Shown here: piece after piece, positions 29,598 to 38,140 of the stretch
Layout of the letters: every line of letters begins with the position of its first letter
Position numbering within the stretch: the first letter of the stretch is position 1
The notes under the pieces: model-generated
Databases searched by the model: none
Told to the model about the DNA's origin: nothing
What the model saw: only the letters and a program-made list of their open reading frames with translations
NCBI GenBank assembly: GCA_027075275.1
Contig: JALTBO010000019.1
Coordinates: forward strand, 1-42,482
Length of the DNA stretch: 42,482 bases
Reading direction: 5' to 3'
Origin: Desulfurobacteriaceae bacterium
GTDB lineage: Bacteria; Aquificota; Aquificia; Desulfurobacteriales; Desulfurobacteriaceae
Program-made: the position numbers and the translations under genes

Positions 29598-30476
29598 TTG
29601 AAAAGATTTCTTCTTCTCGCTCTCCCGCTTCTTTTCTCATTTTCTACCTGCGGACATAGGGGAGCTCCCCTACCTCCCCTTCCAAAAGAGCCATCGGTTC
29701 CTAAAATAGAGTATCTGTTCCAGGATTTCAACAGACCACTTCTCTACTGGGAACCTGTTAAAACCTACAGGGATGGAAGAAAGCTGGCCAATCCGAAAAG
29801 GGTAATATACGTAGTAAGCGTTAACTTCGGGAAGAAAAAAGTTGAAACAGGGAAAAACTTCTTTATTGACCGACCGGTGAAAGTAGGTGAGAAAAGGTGC
29901 TACTCGGTTCTGGCCGTTTACAGAGGAAGGTGGAGCTCCCCCTCTGAACCGGTCTGTATAGTAGGGAAGGAACCGATAAACCAGATACCCGAAACAGAGC
30001 TTTCAGGAGAGGACAGCAAAGTTATAGTTGAAATTAAAAACCCGAAACCGGAATTCACAGTTGAAGTGTTCAGAAACCAGAAACCACCACTTGTAAAACC
30101 CTACGCCGTATTTAGGGGAAGGAAATTTGTTGACCGAAAAGTGGAAAATGGAAAAGCCTACACTTACACGTTCCGCTTCTCTGACGGCAACCTGAAAGGA
30201 CGGTTGACAGAACCCATAACCGTTACTCCACAGGACAGAACTCCCCCCCTTCCCCCTCCCCGCGCCTACCTGATAGAGGGAAATCCCTGCACGGTAGTCT
30301 GGGACCCCTCTCCCTCTAAAGACGTTGTTTACTACACTGTGAAAGCAGGAAACAGGAGTTTCACAACTTCTGGAATATACTTAACCTTGCCAGAATGCCA
30401 GAAAAGTGTAGAAATAACGGCTGTTGACAAAGCAGGGAACAGATCAAAACCTGTAGAAGCGGAGGTGGTGAGGTGA
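29598..30476 (+). CDS. Putative lipoprotein with fibronectin-III-like domains
   Basis: 292 aa from a TTG at 29598-29600 with GGAGG just upstream. The N-terminus MKRFLLLALPLLFSFSTCG ends in a Cys with a somewhat loose lipobox (FSTC), and CGHRGAPLPPLP resembles the CG-x-K/R-G-P-L start of LptM-like lipoproteins. The rest has two beta-sandwich units of fibronectin-III type (about 35-115 and 215-292; TPPLPPPRAYLIEG, then SVEITAVDKAGNRSKPVEAEV). Probably on the periplasmic side of the outer membrane. Its stop overlaps the purE start by 4 nt, though the two functions are not obviously linked. Confidence 0.75.
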   Translation: MKRFLLLALPLLFSFSTCGHRGAPLPPLPKEPSVPKIEYLFQDFNRPLLYWEPVKTYRDGRKLANPKRVIYVVSVNFGKKKVETGKNFFIDRPVKVGEKRCYSVLAVYRGRWSSPSEPVCIVGKEPINQIPETELSGEDSKVIVEIKNPKPEFTVEVFRNQKPPLVKPYAVFRGRKFVDRKVENGKAYTYTFRFSDGNLKGRLTEPITVTPQDRTPPLPPPRAYLIEGNPCTVVWDPSPSKDVVYYTVKAGNRSFTTSGIYLTLPECQKSVEITAVDKAGNRSKPVEAEVVR

Positions 30477-30940
30477 AAAAAGTTGCCGTTGTTATGGGAA
30501 GCAGATCAGACATGCCGGTTATGGAAAGCTGCATGAAAACTTTAGAGGAGTTTGGCATTCCCTACGACGTTAAAGTTCTCTCTGCCCACAGAACAATTGA
30601 TGAAGTTATCGCTTTCTGCGAAAGGGCAGAGGAGGAGTACGACGTAATCATCGCCGCAGCCGGGTACGCCGCCCACTTAGGTGGAGTTATAGCCGCCAAA
30701 ACTACCCTTCCCGTAATAGGCGTTCCCCTTGACGCATCTCCCCTGAAAGGTATTGACTCACTGCTCTCAATCGTTCAGATGCCCGGAGGAATTCCCGTTG
30801 CAACGGTAACCATAGGAAAGGCCGGTGCTAAGAACGCAGCCGTTCTGGCAGCGGAGATAATGGCAATTAAGTACACAGAGCTCCGCCAGAAACTTAAAGA
30901 GTACAGAGAAAAGATGAAGAAAAAAGTATTAGAGGGTTAA
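30473..30940 (+). CDS. purE: N5-carboxyaminoimidazole ribonucleotide mutase
   Basis: 155 aa from a GTG at 30473 that overlaps the lipoprotein stop by 4 nt. Class I PurE moves the carboxyl group of N5-CAIR to form CAIR in purine synthesis. Marks: VVMGSRSDMPVME, VKVLSAHRTIDEV (active-site His), IAAAGYAAHLGGVIAA, GVPLDASPLKGIDSLLSIVQMPGGIPVAT would be the core, seen here as PLKGIDSLLSIVQMPGGIP. Its partner purK is not in the window. Confidence 0.96.
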   Translation: MKKVAVVMGSRSDMPVMESCMKTLEEFGIPYDVKVLSAHRTIDEVIAFCERAEEEYDVIIAAAGYAAHLGGVIAAKTTLPVIGVPLDASPLKGIDSLLSIVQMPGGIPVATVTIGKAGAKNAAVLAAEIMAIKYTELRQKLKEYREKMKKKVLEG

Positions 30941-30943
30941 GCT

Positions 30944-31843
30944 ATGAAAGTTTATCCACTCTGCCTTCCCTGTTTCCTCAACCAGATAAGAAAGGCAGCA
31001 GAAGTTGCAGGTCTCAGCAGGGAAAAGACCATAGAGATTGAGAGAGAAGCCGCAAAGTTCTTATACAAAGACCTTCAACCTGAAAAATCCCCCGGCCACA
31101 ACGCAACCTTTATCCACAGGATATTTAAAAAGATGTCGGGAATTGATGACCCCTACAAAGTTTTAAAGGACAAGTACAACTCCATAGCCCTTAAGCTTGA
31201 ACCCCATCTGAGGGACGAGATTTACGAGAAGTCAGAAGACCGGCTTGCCGCAGCGATAAAGTTAGCCGCTCTGGGAAACGTTATTGACTTTGGAGTACCG
31301 AGGGCTTTTGACCTTGAGGAGGAAATAAGGAACTTCTTCAAAACTCCCTTTGCATACTTTGACGAAGCGATCCTTGAGAGGTTTTTAGTTCCCGGAAAAA
31401 CTGTTCTCTACGTTGCAGATAACGCAGGAGAGATAGTATTTGACAAATTCCTGATGAAAGAACTAAAAGAAAGAGGAATGAAAGTTATTCTGGCCGTTAG
31501 AGGAGGTCCCATTCTCAACGATGCCACAGTTGAAGACGCAGTAAAAACCGGGGCAAACGAGATAGCAGACGAACTGATAACAACAGGAAAGGACTACATA
31601 GGCGTTGATTTTGAATTTGCGTCTGAGGAGTTCAAGAAAGCGTGGGATAAGGCGTTTTTCGTTATCTCAAAAGGACAGGCAAACTTTGAGACTTTAGATG
31701 GAATAGAGGATAAGGACATCTTCTTCATACTGAAAGCAAAGTGTGAGCCTGTTGCAAAAGAGCTCTGTTGCAACATTGGAGATCTCGTTTTCCTCTACAA
31801 TAAACACCTTCTTGAGATTAAAGAGGAAAATGGAGAGAATTAA
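30944..31843 (+). CDS. DUF89 family metal-dependent phosphatase
   Basis: 299 aa, 3 nt after purE. The start MKVYPLCLPCFLNQI with its CxxC pair marks the prokaryotic DUF89 subfamily related to ARMT1. The active-site region YVADNAGEIVFDKFLM, AVRGGPILNDATVEDA (Asn-Asp) and FVISKGQANFETL (Gly-Gln-Asn) hold the metal and phosphate ligands. Members remove phosphate from damaged or side-product sugar phosphates and nucleotides; next to purE it may protect nucleotide metabolism, which is inference. Confidence 0.9.
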   Translation: MKVYPLCLPCFLNQIRKAAEVAGLSREKTIEIEREAAKFLYKDLQPEKSPGHNATFIHRIFKKMSGIDDPYKVLKDKYNSIALKLEPHLRDEIYEKSEDRLAAAIKLAALGNVIDFGVPRAFDLEEEIRNFFKTPFAYFDEAILERFLVPGKTVLYVADNAGEIVFDKFLMKELKERGMKVILAVRGGPILNDATVEDAVKTGANEIADELITTGKDYIGVDFEFASEEFKKAWDKAFFVISKGQANFETLDGIEDKDIFFILKAKCEPVAKELCCNIGDLVFLYNKHLLEIKEENGEN

Positions 31844-32444
31844 GAAGGAGTTATCTGCAGCTCCGATAGTTGCGGAGTTTATAAAGAGGAAAGAGATTGT
31901 CTGCTCCCCCACAGATACGCTTTACGGTGTGCTGGGGAGCTCCCTCTCCAAAACCGTCTTTGACAGGCTCTACAAACTGAAGAAGAGAAGTAGGGAAAAA
32001 CCTCTAATAGTCCTGTTTAACTCTCTTGAAAGAGCAGAGGAAATGGGAGTAATCTTTCCGGGAGAGACGAAAGAAAAACTAAAGAGAATTTTCCCGGAAA
32101 GGCTAACCGTTGTCCTCCCGTTGAAGGAGAGTTCCCCCATAAAGGAAATAACAGGAAGGAAAGATGTTGCAATAAGAATTCCAAAAGATGGGTTTCTAAT
32201 AAAGGTTATGGAGCTCTCCCATCCCCTCTTTGCCCCCAGCGCAAACACAGAAGGGGAAAAACCGGCAGAAAACTGCTCCGAATGTTACAGATACTTCAAA
32301 GATGAAATATCCCTCTGTGTAGAGGGAGAAACCTACGGAAAGCCCTCTACCCTTGTCTCTCTACTAAACGGAAAACCGAAACTCTTAAGAGAGGGAGCTT
32401 TCCCTTTTGAAAAACTTCTGGAGGTATTCGGTGAAAAAACTTAA
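31830..32444 (+). CDS. tsaC: Threonylcarbamoyl-AMP synthase (TsaC/YrdC)
   Basis: 204 aa from ATG at 31830-31832, with AGAGG upstream; the longer open frame to 31743 lies inside the DUF89 gene. YrdC-fold enzyme that makes threonylcarbamoyl-AMP for t6A37 in ANN-decoding tRNAs. Marks: IVCSPTDTLYGVLG, YKLKKRSREKPLIVLF, RLTVVLPL, DVAIRIPKDGF and FAPSANTEGEKPAENC, ending with the STLVSLLNGKPKLLREGAF segment. It overlaps the genes on both sides by 14 nt. Confidence 0.93.
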   Translation: MERIKKELSAAPIVAEFIKRKEIVCSPTDTLYGVLGSSLSKTVFDRLYKLKKRSREKPLIVLFNSLERAEEMGVIFPGETKEKLKRIFPERLTVVLPLKESSPIKEITGRKDVAIRIPKDGFLIKVMELSHPLFAPSANTEGEKPAENCSECYRYFKDEISLCVEGETYGKPSTLVSLLNGKPKLLREGAFPFEKLLEVFGEKT

Positions 32445-33372
32445 ACTGGTCTTTATGGGAACTCCTGACTTTGCAGTTCCTTCACTGAAAAAGCTGATTG
32501 ATGAAGGTTATGACGTTAAACTGGTTGTCACACAGCCCGACAGACCTGCCGGAAGGGGGAAGAAACTGACCTCCCCTCCTGTAAAAGTAGTTGCAGAAAA
32601 ATCGGGAATTCCCGTTTACCAGCCGGAGAGGATTAAGGAAAACAAAGAGCTGAAAAGGGAGCTCCTAAATATAGAGCCAGATTTAATAGTTGTTGCCGCC
32701 TACGGAAAGATACTGCCCGAGTGGCTGTTAAATCTTCCAAAGTACGGAACTATAAACGTTCACGCTTCACTCCTTCCAAAGTACAGGGGTGCTTCTCCTA
32801 TTCAGTGGGCACTTTTGAACGGAGAGGAGGAAACCGGAGTAACAATAATGAAGGTCATCCCGAAACTTGATGCCGGCGACATAATAAGCCAGAGGAGAGT
32901 AAAGATAGAAAAAGAGGACAATGCTCAAACCCTCCACGACAAATTGGCAAAGGCTGGAGCAGAGCTCATAGTAGAAACCATTCCCCGTTACATCTCAGGA
33001 GAGATAAAACCCGTTCCCCAGAATGAGGAAGAAGCAACCTACTGCCCTCAGATAAAGAAAGAGATGGGGAAAATTGACTGGAGTAGAAGCTCAGAGGAGA
33101 TCTTCAACCAGGTAAGGGCATTTACACCGTGGCCCTCTGCATTCACAAAATTTAGAGGAAAACTGGTAAAAATAACCAAAGCCCAACCAGTTGAAGGAAC
33201 GGGAAAGCCGGGAGAGGTGATAAGGGCAGATAGAGAACTAATAGTTGCAACGGGAAGCGGAGCTCTGAAAATTGAAAGGCTCAAACCTGAAGGGAGAAAG
33301 GAGATATCGGGAGAAGAGTTCATAAGAGGTTACAGAGTAAAAGTAGGAGACTTTTTCGGATTTAAGGAATAA
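32431..33372 (+). CDS. fmt: Methionyl-tRNA formyltransferase
   Basis: 313 aa from GTG at 32431-32433, with GGAGG 6 nt upstream. It formylates initiator Met-tRNA using 10-formyl-THF. Marks: LVFMGTPDFAVPSLKKL, TQPDRPAGRGKKL, YGKILPEWLLNLPKYGTINV, the catalytic HASLLPKYRGASPIQWA (Asn-His), and GVTIMKVIPKLDAGDII (Asp). The C-terminal tRNA-binding domain runs from about 210 (FTPWPSAFTKF). Usual length. Next to tsaC it forms a small translation-linked group. Confidence 0.96.
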   Translation: MKKLKLVFMGTPDFAVPSLKKLIDEGYDVKLVVTQPDRPAGRGKKLTSPPVKVVAEKSGIPVYQPERIKENKELKRELLNIEPDLIVVAAYGKILPEWLLNLPKYGTINVHASLLPKYRGASPIQWALLNGEEETGVTIMKVIPKLDAGDIISQRRVKIEKEDNAQTLHDKLAKAGAELIVETIPRYISGEIKPVPQNEEEATYCPQIKKEMGKIDWSRSSEEIFNQVRAFTPWPSAFTKFRGKLVKITKAQPVEGTGKPGEVIRADRELIVATGSGALKIERLKPEGRKEISGEEFIRGYRVKVGDFFGFKE

Positions 33373-33424
33373 ATTAAGCATATACAAATAGTTTGCTCTT
33401 AAAACATTTATGCAGAGGTTAAAA

Positions 33425-33853
33425 ATGGACCTTGAAAGGAAGGTTGAGGAATTTAAGAGAAAGGCAAGAACTCTCGGACTTAAGGTAACCCCTCAGAGGC
33501 TTGCCGTTTATAAGGCCATTGCCCAAAGGCACGATCACCCTTCAGCGGAAGAACTTTTTGAAGAGCTGAAGGACAAAATTGAGGGAATCTCCCTTACTAC
33601 CGTTTACAGAACGTTATCAAGTCTTGAATCTGTAGGGCTTGTCCAGAGGGTTCCAACGCTTAAAGACAAAGTAAGGTACGACGCAAGAGTTGAACCCCAC
33701 AGCCACTTTATCTGTTTAAAGTGCGGAAGGATATACGACATTGACGTTGTTCCAGAGGTGAACAGAAAAGAGGTAGAATCTGTAGGAGAACCTTTAAGCT
33801 GTACGGCTATCTGCTACGGAATCTGTAAAGAGTGTAAGGGTGAAGAAGTATAA
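33425..33853 (+). CDS. Fur/PerR-family metal-dependent repressor
   Basis: 142 aa from ATG at 33425-33427 with AGAGG 6 nt upstream; an ATG five codons earlier is possible. Winged helix residues about 10-80 (LKVTPQRLAVYKAIAQ, HPSAEELFEELK, GISLTTVYRTLSSLESVGLV), then a dimer domain with metal ligands HSHFICLKCGRIYDID and the second Cys pair CKEC for structural zinc. The sequence is closest in feel to PerR (peroxide response) rather than Fur itself. It is followed by the HD gene with a 14-nt overlap. Confidence 0.92.
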   Translation: MDLERKVEEFKRKARTLGLKVTPQRLAVYKAIAQRHDHPSAEELFEELKDKIEGISLTTVYRTLSSLESVGLVQRVPTLKDKVRYDARVEPHSHFICLKCGRIYDIDVVPEVNRKEVESVGEPLSCTAICYGICKECKGEEV

Positions 33854-35033
33854 GCTGTTGATGGATCCAGTTTACGAGGAGTTCATACTGATAGAAAGGG
33901 GGAGCTCCACTGACAGGGTTTTGAGGAGCTCCCCCCTCCAGCGCCTCAGGTATATCCGCCAGTTAGGTCCCTGTTATCTGGTCTATCCGGGAGCCGAACA
34001 TACCCGTTTTCAGCACTCATTAGGTGTTTACTGGTTGGTTGAAAAAGCGTTTAACTACCTGAAATTAAACGGTTACCGATTTTCAGACAGCGAAACTTTA
34101 CCTGTAAAGCTTGCAGCCCTGACTCACGACTTAGGCCACTCTCCCTTCTCCCACGCACTTGAAGGTTACATACTTCCCTTTAACCACGAGGAGCTTACAC
34201 AGAAAGCTCTTGATATAGTAGAAGCAGAAACGGGAATTGACGGAAAACTGATTTCAGAGACAAAAAAAATCCTGAGGAAAGAAGCTGAACAGCCATTTAA
34301 ATACCAGCTGGTATCAAGCCAGTTAGACTGCGACAGGTTAGACTACCTGAAAAGAGACGCCTTCTACACGGGAGTCTCCTTTGGAAGGATAGATACGAAT
34401 CGGATACTCATATCTGCTCAGGTTGAAGGTGGAGAGCTGGTATGGAGCTCCAAAGGATTCAACGCCCTTGAATCCTATGTAATGTCAAGGTATCAGATGT
34501 ACTGGACAGTCTACTTCCACAAAGTAAACCTGTCTGCCCAGGTTCTCCTTCAGAAGATAGTAAAAAGGATGAGGGAGCTCATTTTAAACGGAGAGGAACT
34601 GCCGATAGACCCGAGCCTGAAAAACTGCCTGAAGAACAACAGCATAGAGGAATTTTTCAGACTTACAGACGGCCACATAATCTGTTCCATATACAACCTT
34701 CAGGAATTTAAAGACAGAGTAATTTCCGACCTCTCAAAACGGTTCGTCAGAAGGGAGCTGTTCAGAACGGTTGAAGTTAAACCTTCTGATCTCTTAGAGC
34801 TTAAAGAAAGAGTAGAAAAGGCCGGATTCCCCACAGAATTTTACTTTGAGGTAGTAGAACCCTCAAAGGTTGCCTACTCCTACTACTCTCCACAGGGAAA
34901 TGAAGTGATAAAAGTGAAAGTTGGAGAAAAAATAGAGGAGCTCTCCAACGTAGCTCCAACAGATGCTATAAAGGCTCTATCAAGGGAAGTTTCAAAAACT
35001 TACGCAGTTATTCCCCCTGAAGTTTTACAGTAA
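33840..35033 (+). CDS. HD-domain phosphohydrolase (SAMHD1/dGTPase-like)
   Basis: 397 aa from a GTG at 33840. The HD metal site is visible: HTRFQHSLGVYWLVEKAF (first His), LAALTHDLGHSPFSHALEG (His-Asp) and QLDCDRLDYLKRDAFYTGV (last Asp). SLQRLRYIRQLG-type start (here SSPLQRLRYIRQLGPCYLVYPG) marks the YdhJ/SAMHD1-like family. Likely a (d)NTP triphosphohydrolase or nucleotide phosphatase. Cotranslation with the PerR-like gene may link it to stress, which is inference. Confidence 0.9.
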   Translation: MKKYKLLMDPVYEEFILIERGSSTDRVLRSSPLQRLRYIRQLGPCYLVYPGAEHTRFQHSLGVYWLVEKAFNYLKLNGYRFSDSETLPVKLAALTHDLGHSPFSHALEGYILPFNHEELTQKALDIVEAETGIDGKLISETKKILRKEAEQPFKYQLVSSQLDCDRLDYLKRDAFYTGVSFGRIDTNRILISAQVEGGELVWSSKGFNALESYVMSRYQMYWTVYFHKVNLSAQVLLQKIVKRMRELILNGEELPIDPSLKNCLKNNSIEEFFRLTDGHIICSIYNLQEFKDRVISDLSKRFVRRELFRTVEVKPSDLLELKERVEKAGFPTEFYFEVVEPSKVAYSYYSPQGNEVIKVKVGEKIEELSNVAPTDAIKALSREVSKTYAVIPPEVLQ

Positions 35034-35056
35034 AAATTTCAGGATCAAGAAGTTCC

Positions 35057-35740
35057 TCAAGGATTAGGATATTTTAAGGTAACCTTGCCTACATTTCCCT
35101 GCAGTTGGATAACTTTAGATTCTTTTTTTTGTGAAGATTTAGCTGACTGACGAAAGGAAATCAGGAAAAATGCAGATAATATGGAATTAAGGTGTGCAAG
35201 AAAGGCCCAAACATATTCTTCTTTAAGTTCCTCTAAGCTCCTTCTATACTCCTGCCAGTAAAAATACGGTGTTAAAAGTTCTTTAAATTCTTCCTTTACT
35301 CCCTGCGGCGGTTCTATGCTTTTTAAAGCTCTATCAATTTCGTCAAGTTTTATATGCTTAAGCGTATCTATGACTGCTTTAAAGTATTCAGGGCGGGGCA
35401 TTTCATTAAATAACTCAAAACCAGCATTTTTAACAGCTATGGAAAGGATGAACATCCCCACAAGTTTCCCCTCAGGAGCCTGATTTTCCTTTATTAGCCT
35501 GTATCCCAAAACGTTATAGTTGTTCACATGACACTCTACTATTCTTGAAAATCTGTACGGGTCTGTATGCATAAGACAAAAAAGCCCCTTTCCAAATTCA
35601 GGGTCTTTGTAATCTTCATCTTCAATAAGTAAAGCATCTGGGAAAAATACAGCTATCTGTTTTAAATCCGGTTCAATATTGCTCAGCTTTACCATTTCAA
35701 CAAAGGCTTTAGTATCCTCAAAAGGATCTATCTTATCCAT
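35057..35740 (-). CDS. Hypothetical 227-aa protein
   Basis: ATG start; GGAG lies 10 nt upstream. Mostly helical, with an acidic N-terminal half (FPDALLIEDEDYKDPEFGKG), a central helical region (KAVIDTLKHIKLDEIDRALK) and a hydrophobic segment near 185 (AFLAHLNSILSAFFLISF) that might be a membrane helix or a core helix, followed by a Lys/Ser-rich tail. I recognise no family. It is convergent with the HD gene and is the first gene of the AT-richer island; the GGAGCTCC palindrome common to the left is absent. Confidence 0.65.
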   Translation of the reverse strand: MDKIDPFEDTKAFVEMVKLSNIEPDLKQIAVFFPDALLIEDEDYKDPEFGKGLFCLMHTDPYRFSRIVECHVNNYNVLGYRLIKENQAPEGKLVGMFILSIAVKNAGFELFNEMPRPEYFKAVIDTLKHIKLDEIDRALKSIEPPQGVKEEFKELLTPYFYWQEYRRSLEELKEEYVWAFLAHLNSILSAFFLISFRQSAKSSQKKESKVIQLQGNVGKVTLKYPNP

Positions 35741-35780
35741 AACTCAGCCACTCCGTTAAGCCCTAAAAACATCACGTCGT

Positions 35781-35984
35781 TCATTCCCGAACGTGCAAGT
35801 ATCTGGTCAATCTCTTTCCGTAATCCCTGTAAACCTCTACAGGGTCGTCCCAGTTCATTCGTCTGACTATAAGAATGTCCCTGCTCCTTTCTCCGTCCCA
35901 GCTGTATTTGAGCTCTTTCTCCAGAATGCTCTGCTTTTCCACTTTTCCCTCTGTCTGAGGTTCTCCGATTTTAAATATATACAC
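35781..35984 (-). CDS. Possible 67-aa ORF or gene remnant
   Basis: A GTG-initiated frame whose product (FKIGEPQTEGKVEKQSILEK ... YRDYGKRLTRYLHVRE) has protein-like composition but no ribosome site and no recognisable family. It fills part of the 369-nt gap 35741-36109. It may be the leftover of a longer gene. The rest of that gap shows AT-rich sequence and a weak imperfect palindrome (AACACGTTGGAAACATGTT, near 36005-36023) ahead of the next gene pair. Confidence 0.25.
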   Translation of the reverse strand: MYIFKIGEPQTEGKVEKQSILEKELKYSWDGERSRDILIVRRMNWDDPVEVYRDYGKRLTRYLHVRE

Positions 35985-36109
35985 GCACGCAGATACACAC
36001 TGAACACGTTGGAAACATGTTTAATAACAGAGATAGAAAAAAGTCCTTTAATTGCCGTACAGGAAAAACCAGATAGATTTTGAGAGGGGAAATTTTTCAG
36101 GAGTGTAGA

Positions 36110-36595
36110 ATGGACAGAAAAATGCACTACATTACAGGCCTTGAGGCTCTCAACTATCACGGAGCTGACTGGCACTCTTTTGCGTTTGACTTTAATAGGG
36201 AATATCCGCCTCTTATTCGGGATTGGTGCGGAGATTACGGGATAAAAAAAGAAAAGGATGAGGAAGTTGCCAATCCCGTAAGGGCTTTTCTTGACTACCT
36301 GCTCTATGAAATCAAGTTTGAAAAGAGAGTTCCCATCAAAAGAGTAAGTGATTTAGCCTTTTCAGACGAAGAAGAAAGAGAAATTTTGGAACAGGTTGAG
36401 AAAAAACTTAAAAACTTCCTAAAAGGAAAAGATAGGGAAATTCTTGAGAAGTGGATTAGATACAACAGCGGAGGAGATTATGAATTTACAAATATCAGAC
36501 TCCTTAAAAGAAAAGCTTGGAGAAAGAGAAGAAAGAAAACTAAATTTAATCTTAAAGATTTTAGAGAAAATGTCCGAAAAACCTTTGATCTTTAA
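36110..36595 (+). CDS. Probable antitoxin/partner of an AbiEii-type nucleotidyltransferase
   Basis: 161 aa from ATG at 36110-36112, with GGAG 6 nt upstream. N-terminal HYITGLEALNYHGADWHSFA and YPPLIRDWCGDYGI, then a charged helical region, and a very basic tail (RKAWRKRRKKTKF). I do not recognise the family; the call rests on its place directly before, and overlapping, a nucleotidyltransferase gene of the AbiEii type. The last 116 nt overlap the start of that gene in another frame, so the basic tail is encoded by shared DNA. Confidence 0.55.
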   Translation: MDRKMHYITGLEALNYHGADWHSFAFDFNREYPPLIRDWCGDYGIKKEKDEEVANPVRAFLDYLLYEIKFEKRVPIKRVSDLAFSDEEEREILEQVEKKLKNFLKGKDREILEKWIRYNSGGDYEFTNIRLLKRKAWRKRRKKTKFNLKDFRENVRKTFDL

Positions 36596-37157
36596 AGGCG
36601 GAACGGCTTTAATATTGTTCTACGGCCTTGACAGAATATCTGAGGATTTGGATTTTGACTGCACGTATCCAATTAATATCAAGGGAATTGTAAAAAGCCT
36701 TGAATGTCTTGGAAGCGTTTTTGTTAAAAAGGACACTAATACTGTTAAAAGAATTGTTCTTACCGATAAATCTGGTGAAAACAAAGTTAAAATAGAAATT
36801 TCTCTAAGAAACAACTATGCGCCCAAATATCCCTTAGAGAAAGTTCAGGGTAATTTAAAGATATACAACATAAACGATTTGTTTTTACAAAAGCTTAAGG
36901 CTTTTACGGAAAGAACAACGGCAAGGGATTTATACGATATTGCTTTCATATCAAGTACTTATTATTCGCAACTGGATTATAAACTAAAACTCAAGTTATT
37001 TGAACTGCTTGAGTCAGAAGATAGAATTTATGACCTTATTCCCGAATACGAAGAAGTGTTTAAATCAAGCTCAATTTTTGATGAAGTAAGTTTGCTTACA
37101 TCTGTTACAAGACTAATGGAGTTCTTTAAGAAAGTTAAAAGGGACTTTAAAGAATAA
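36480..37157 (+). CDS. AbiEii/AbiGii-type nucleotidyltransferase (toxin candidate)
   Basis: 225 aa from ATG at 36480-36482, chosen because GGAGGAG lies just upstream; a longer open frame from 36444 has no such site. The KPLIFKGGTALILFYGLDRISEDLDFD motif region is the hallmark of this nucleotidyltransferase family (GG, then DxD), here seen as FKGGTALILFYGL and SEDLDFDC; further IYNINDLFLQKLKAFTERT and ARDLYDIAFIS are typical. AbiE toxins block growth after phage infection, in known cases by modifying tRNA. With the overlapping upstream gene it probably forms a toxin-antitoxin pair. Confidence 0.85.
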   Translation: MNLQISDSLKEKLGEREERKLNLILKILEKMSEKPLIFKGGTALILFYGLDRISEDLDFDCTYPINIKGIVKSLECLGSVFVKKDTNTVKRIVLTDKSGENKVKIEISLRNNYAPKYPLEKVQGNLKIYNINDLFLQKLKAFTERTTARDLYDIAFISSTYYSQLDYKLKLKLFELLESEDRIYDLIPEYEEVFKSSSIFDEVSLLTSVTRLMEFFKKVKRDFKE

Positions 37158-37224
37158 TCAAGAGAGAAGTCACAGAAAGCAGAATTAAAATATTCTACTC
37201 CACTTTAAAGGAAATTATTTTTCA

Positions 37225-38121
37225 TCACGAGTTCCATCCTCTTTTATAAGAATCTACAAGCTTTTTCACACATTCTACTTCTCTTGAGGAAATTTCTTTT
37301 AGTGAAAGTATAGAACTTAGAAAACACACTTCAAAAGCAGAGGGTTCTCCAATATGAGCAAGAACAAAAAGCCTCTTTTTATAGAAATTTATAAAAGTTT
37401 CAAGATGATTCTTCATCTTAATCCAAAACACAAGATTTGTATTTTTAACTAGTTCCTCAATAGAAATATCTCTTAAATATGAAATAGCCTTTAGAAACAG
37501 AATAGGTGCTACCTCTTTCTTATACCAGTTAATATTTGTAAAGAACAGTAATGCAAGTTTCTGTTTGTTGGAAAGTTTGAGTTTCTCTAACGTAAAAAGC
37601 GTTGCCACGGGAGAAATTTCAAAGTTAACTCCCGCATCTCTCATAAGATCAAGAAACAGTTTGGAAAGAATATATTTATTATAAGATATAATCCTATTGT
37701 ATAGTTCTTCAATCTCCCTTAAGTGGTTGTATGGCTCTCTGAAAATTTTTAAAAAAACTTTTCTCTCCTTTTCAGAAAGAATGAAATCATCGTTCTCAAG
37801 TTTTTCAATTACTTTATCAAATAAATCTGAAACTTCTCTTTTATCTAAAGCTTCAATTTCAGTTACCAGTCGGAGAGGTTGGATTATTCTTTTAGGTATT
37901 AATGCCTTCCACCTGTCAGTTACTGCTGTTCTAATATCCTTAATTCCAAGTATAGTCTCATCTTTAAAAAAAACAATGCCTGCACGCACACTGGCTAATA
38001 AAACACAATCTTGCAAATGATCTAATTCATCTTCCCTGGATTTATTTCCCTCATATACCATAATATCTGTTCTAAAAGGACAGTTTTCCAATACAATCTG
38101 CAGCGGACTTAAAGCAACCAT
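37225..38121 (-). CDS. Hypothetical 298-aa protein of the island operon
   Basis: ATG start, GAGG 8 nt upstream. All-helical look, Lys/Glu/Leu/Ile-rich, no signal peptide. The first 60 residues (LQIVLENCPFRTDIMVYEG, HLQDCVLLASVRAGIVFFKD) may form a small alpha/beta unit; the remainder is helical (LENDDFILSEKERKVFLKIF, LSNKQKLALLFFTNINWYKK). I recognise no family. It is the last of four minus-strand genes (with 38141, 38487 and 40071) spaced 15-26 nt apart, so it most likely works with the AAA+ protein. Confidence 0.65.
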   Translation of the reverse strand: MVALSPLQIVLENCPFRTDIMVYEGNKSREDELDHLQDCVLLASVRAGIVFFKDETILGIKDIRTAVTDRWKALIPKRIIQPLRLVTEIEALDKREVSDLFDKVIEKLENDDFILSEKERKVFLKIFREPYNHLREIEELYNRIISYNKYILSKLFLDLMRDAGVNFEISPVATLFTLEKLKLSNKQKLALLFFTNINWYKKEVAPILFLKAISYLRDISIEELVKNTNLVFWIKMKNHLETFINFYKKRLFVLAHIGEPSAFEVCFLSSILSLKEISSREVECVKKLVDSYKRGWNS

Positions 38122-38140
38122 AACTTTTTCCTCAATTAGT

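Noticed and set aside
35793-36175. Open frames of 96 aa (plus) and 102 aa (minus) in the gap before the AbiE-like pair
   Set aside because: No good ribosome sites, mutually overlapping and without recognisable features; the 67-aa minus frame is slightly more protein-like and is listed with low confidence.
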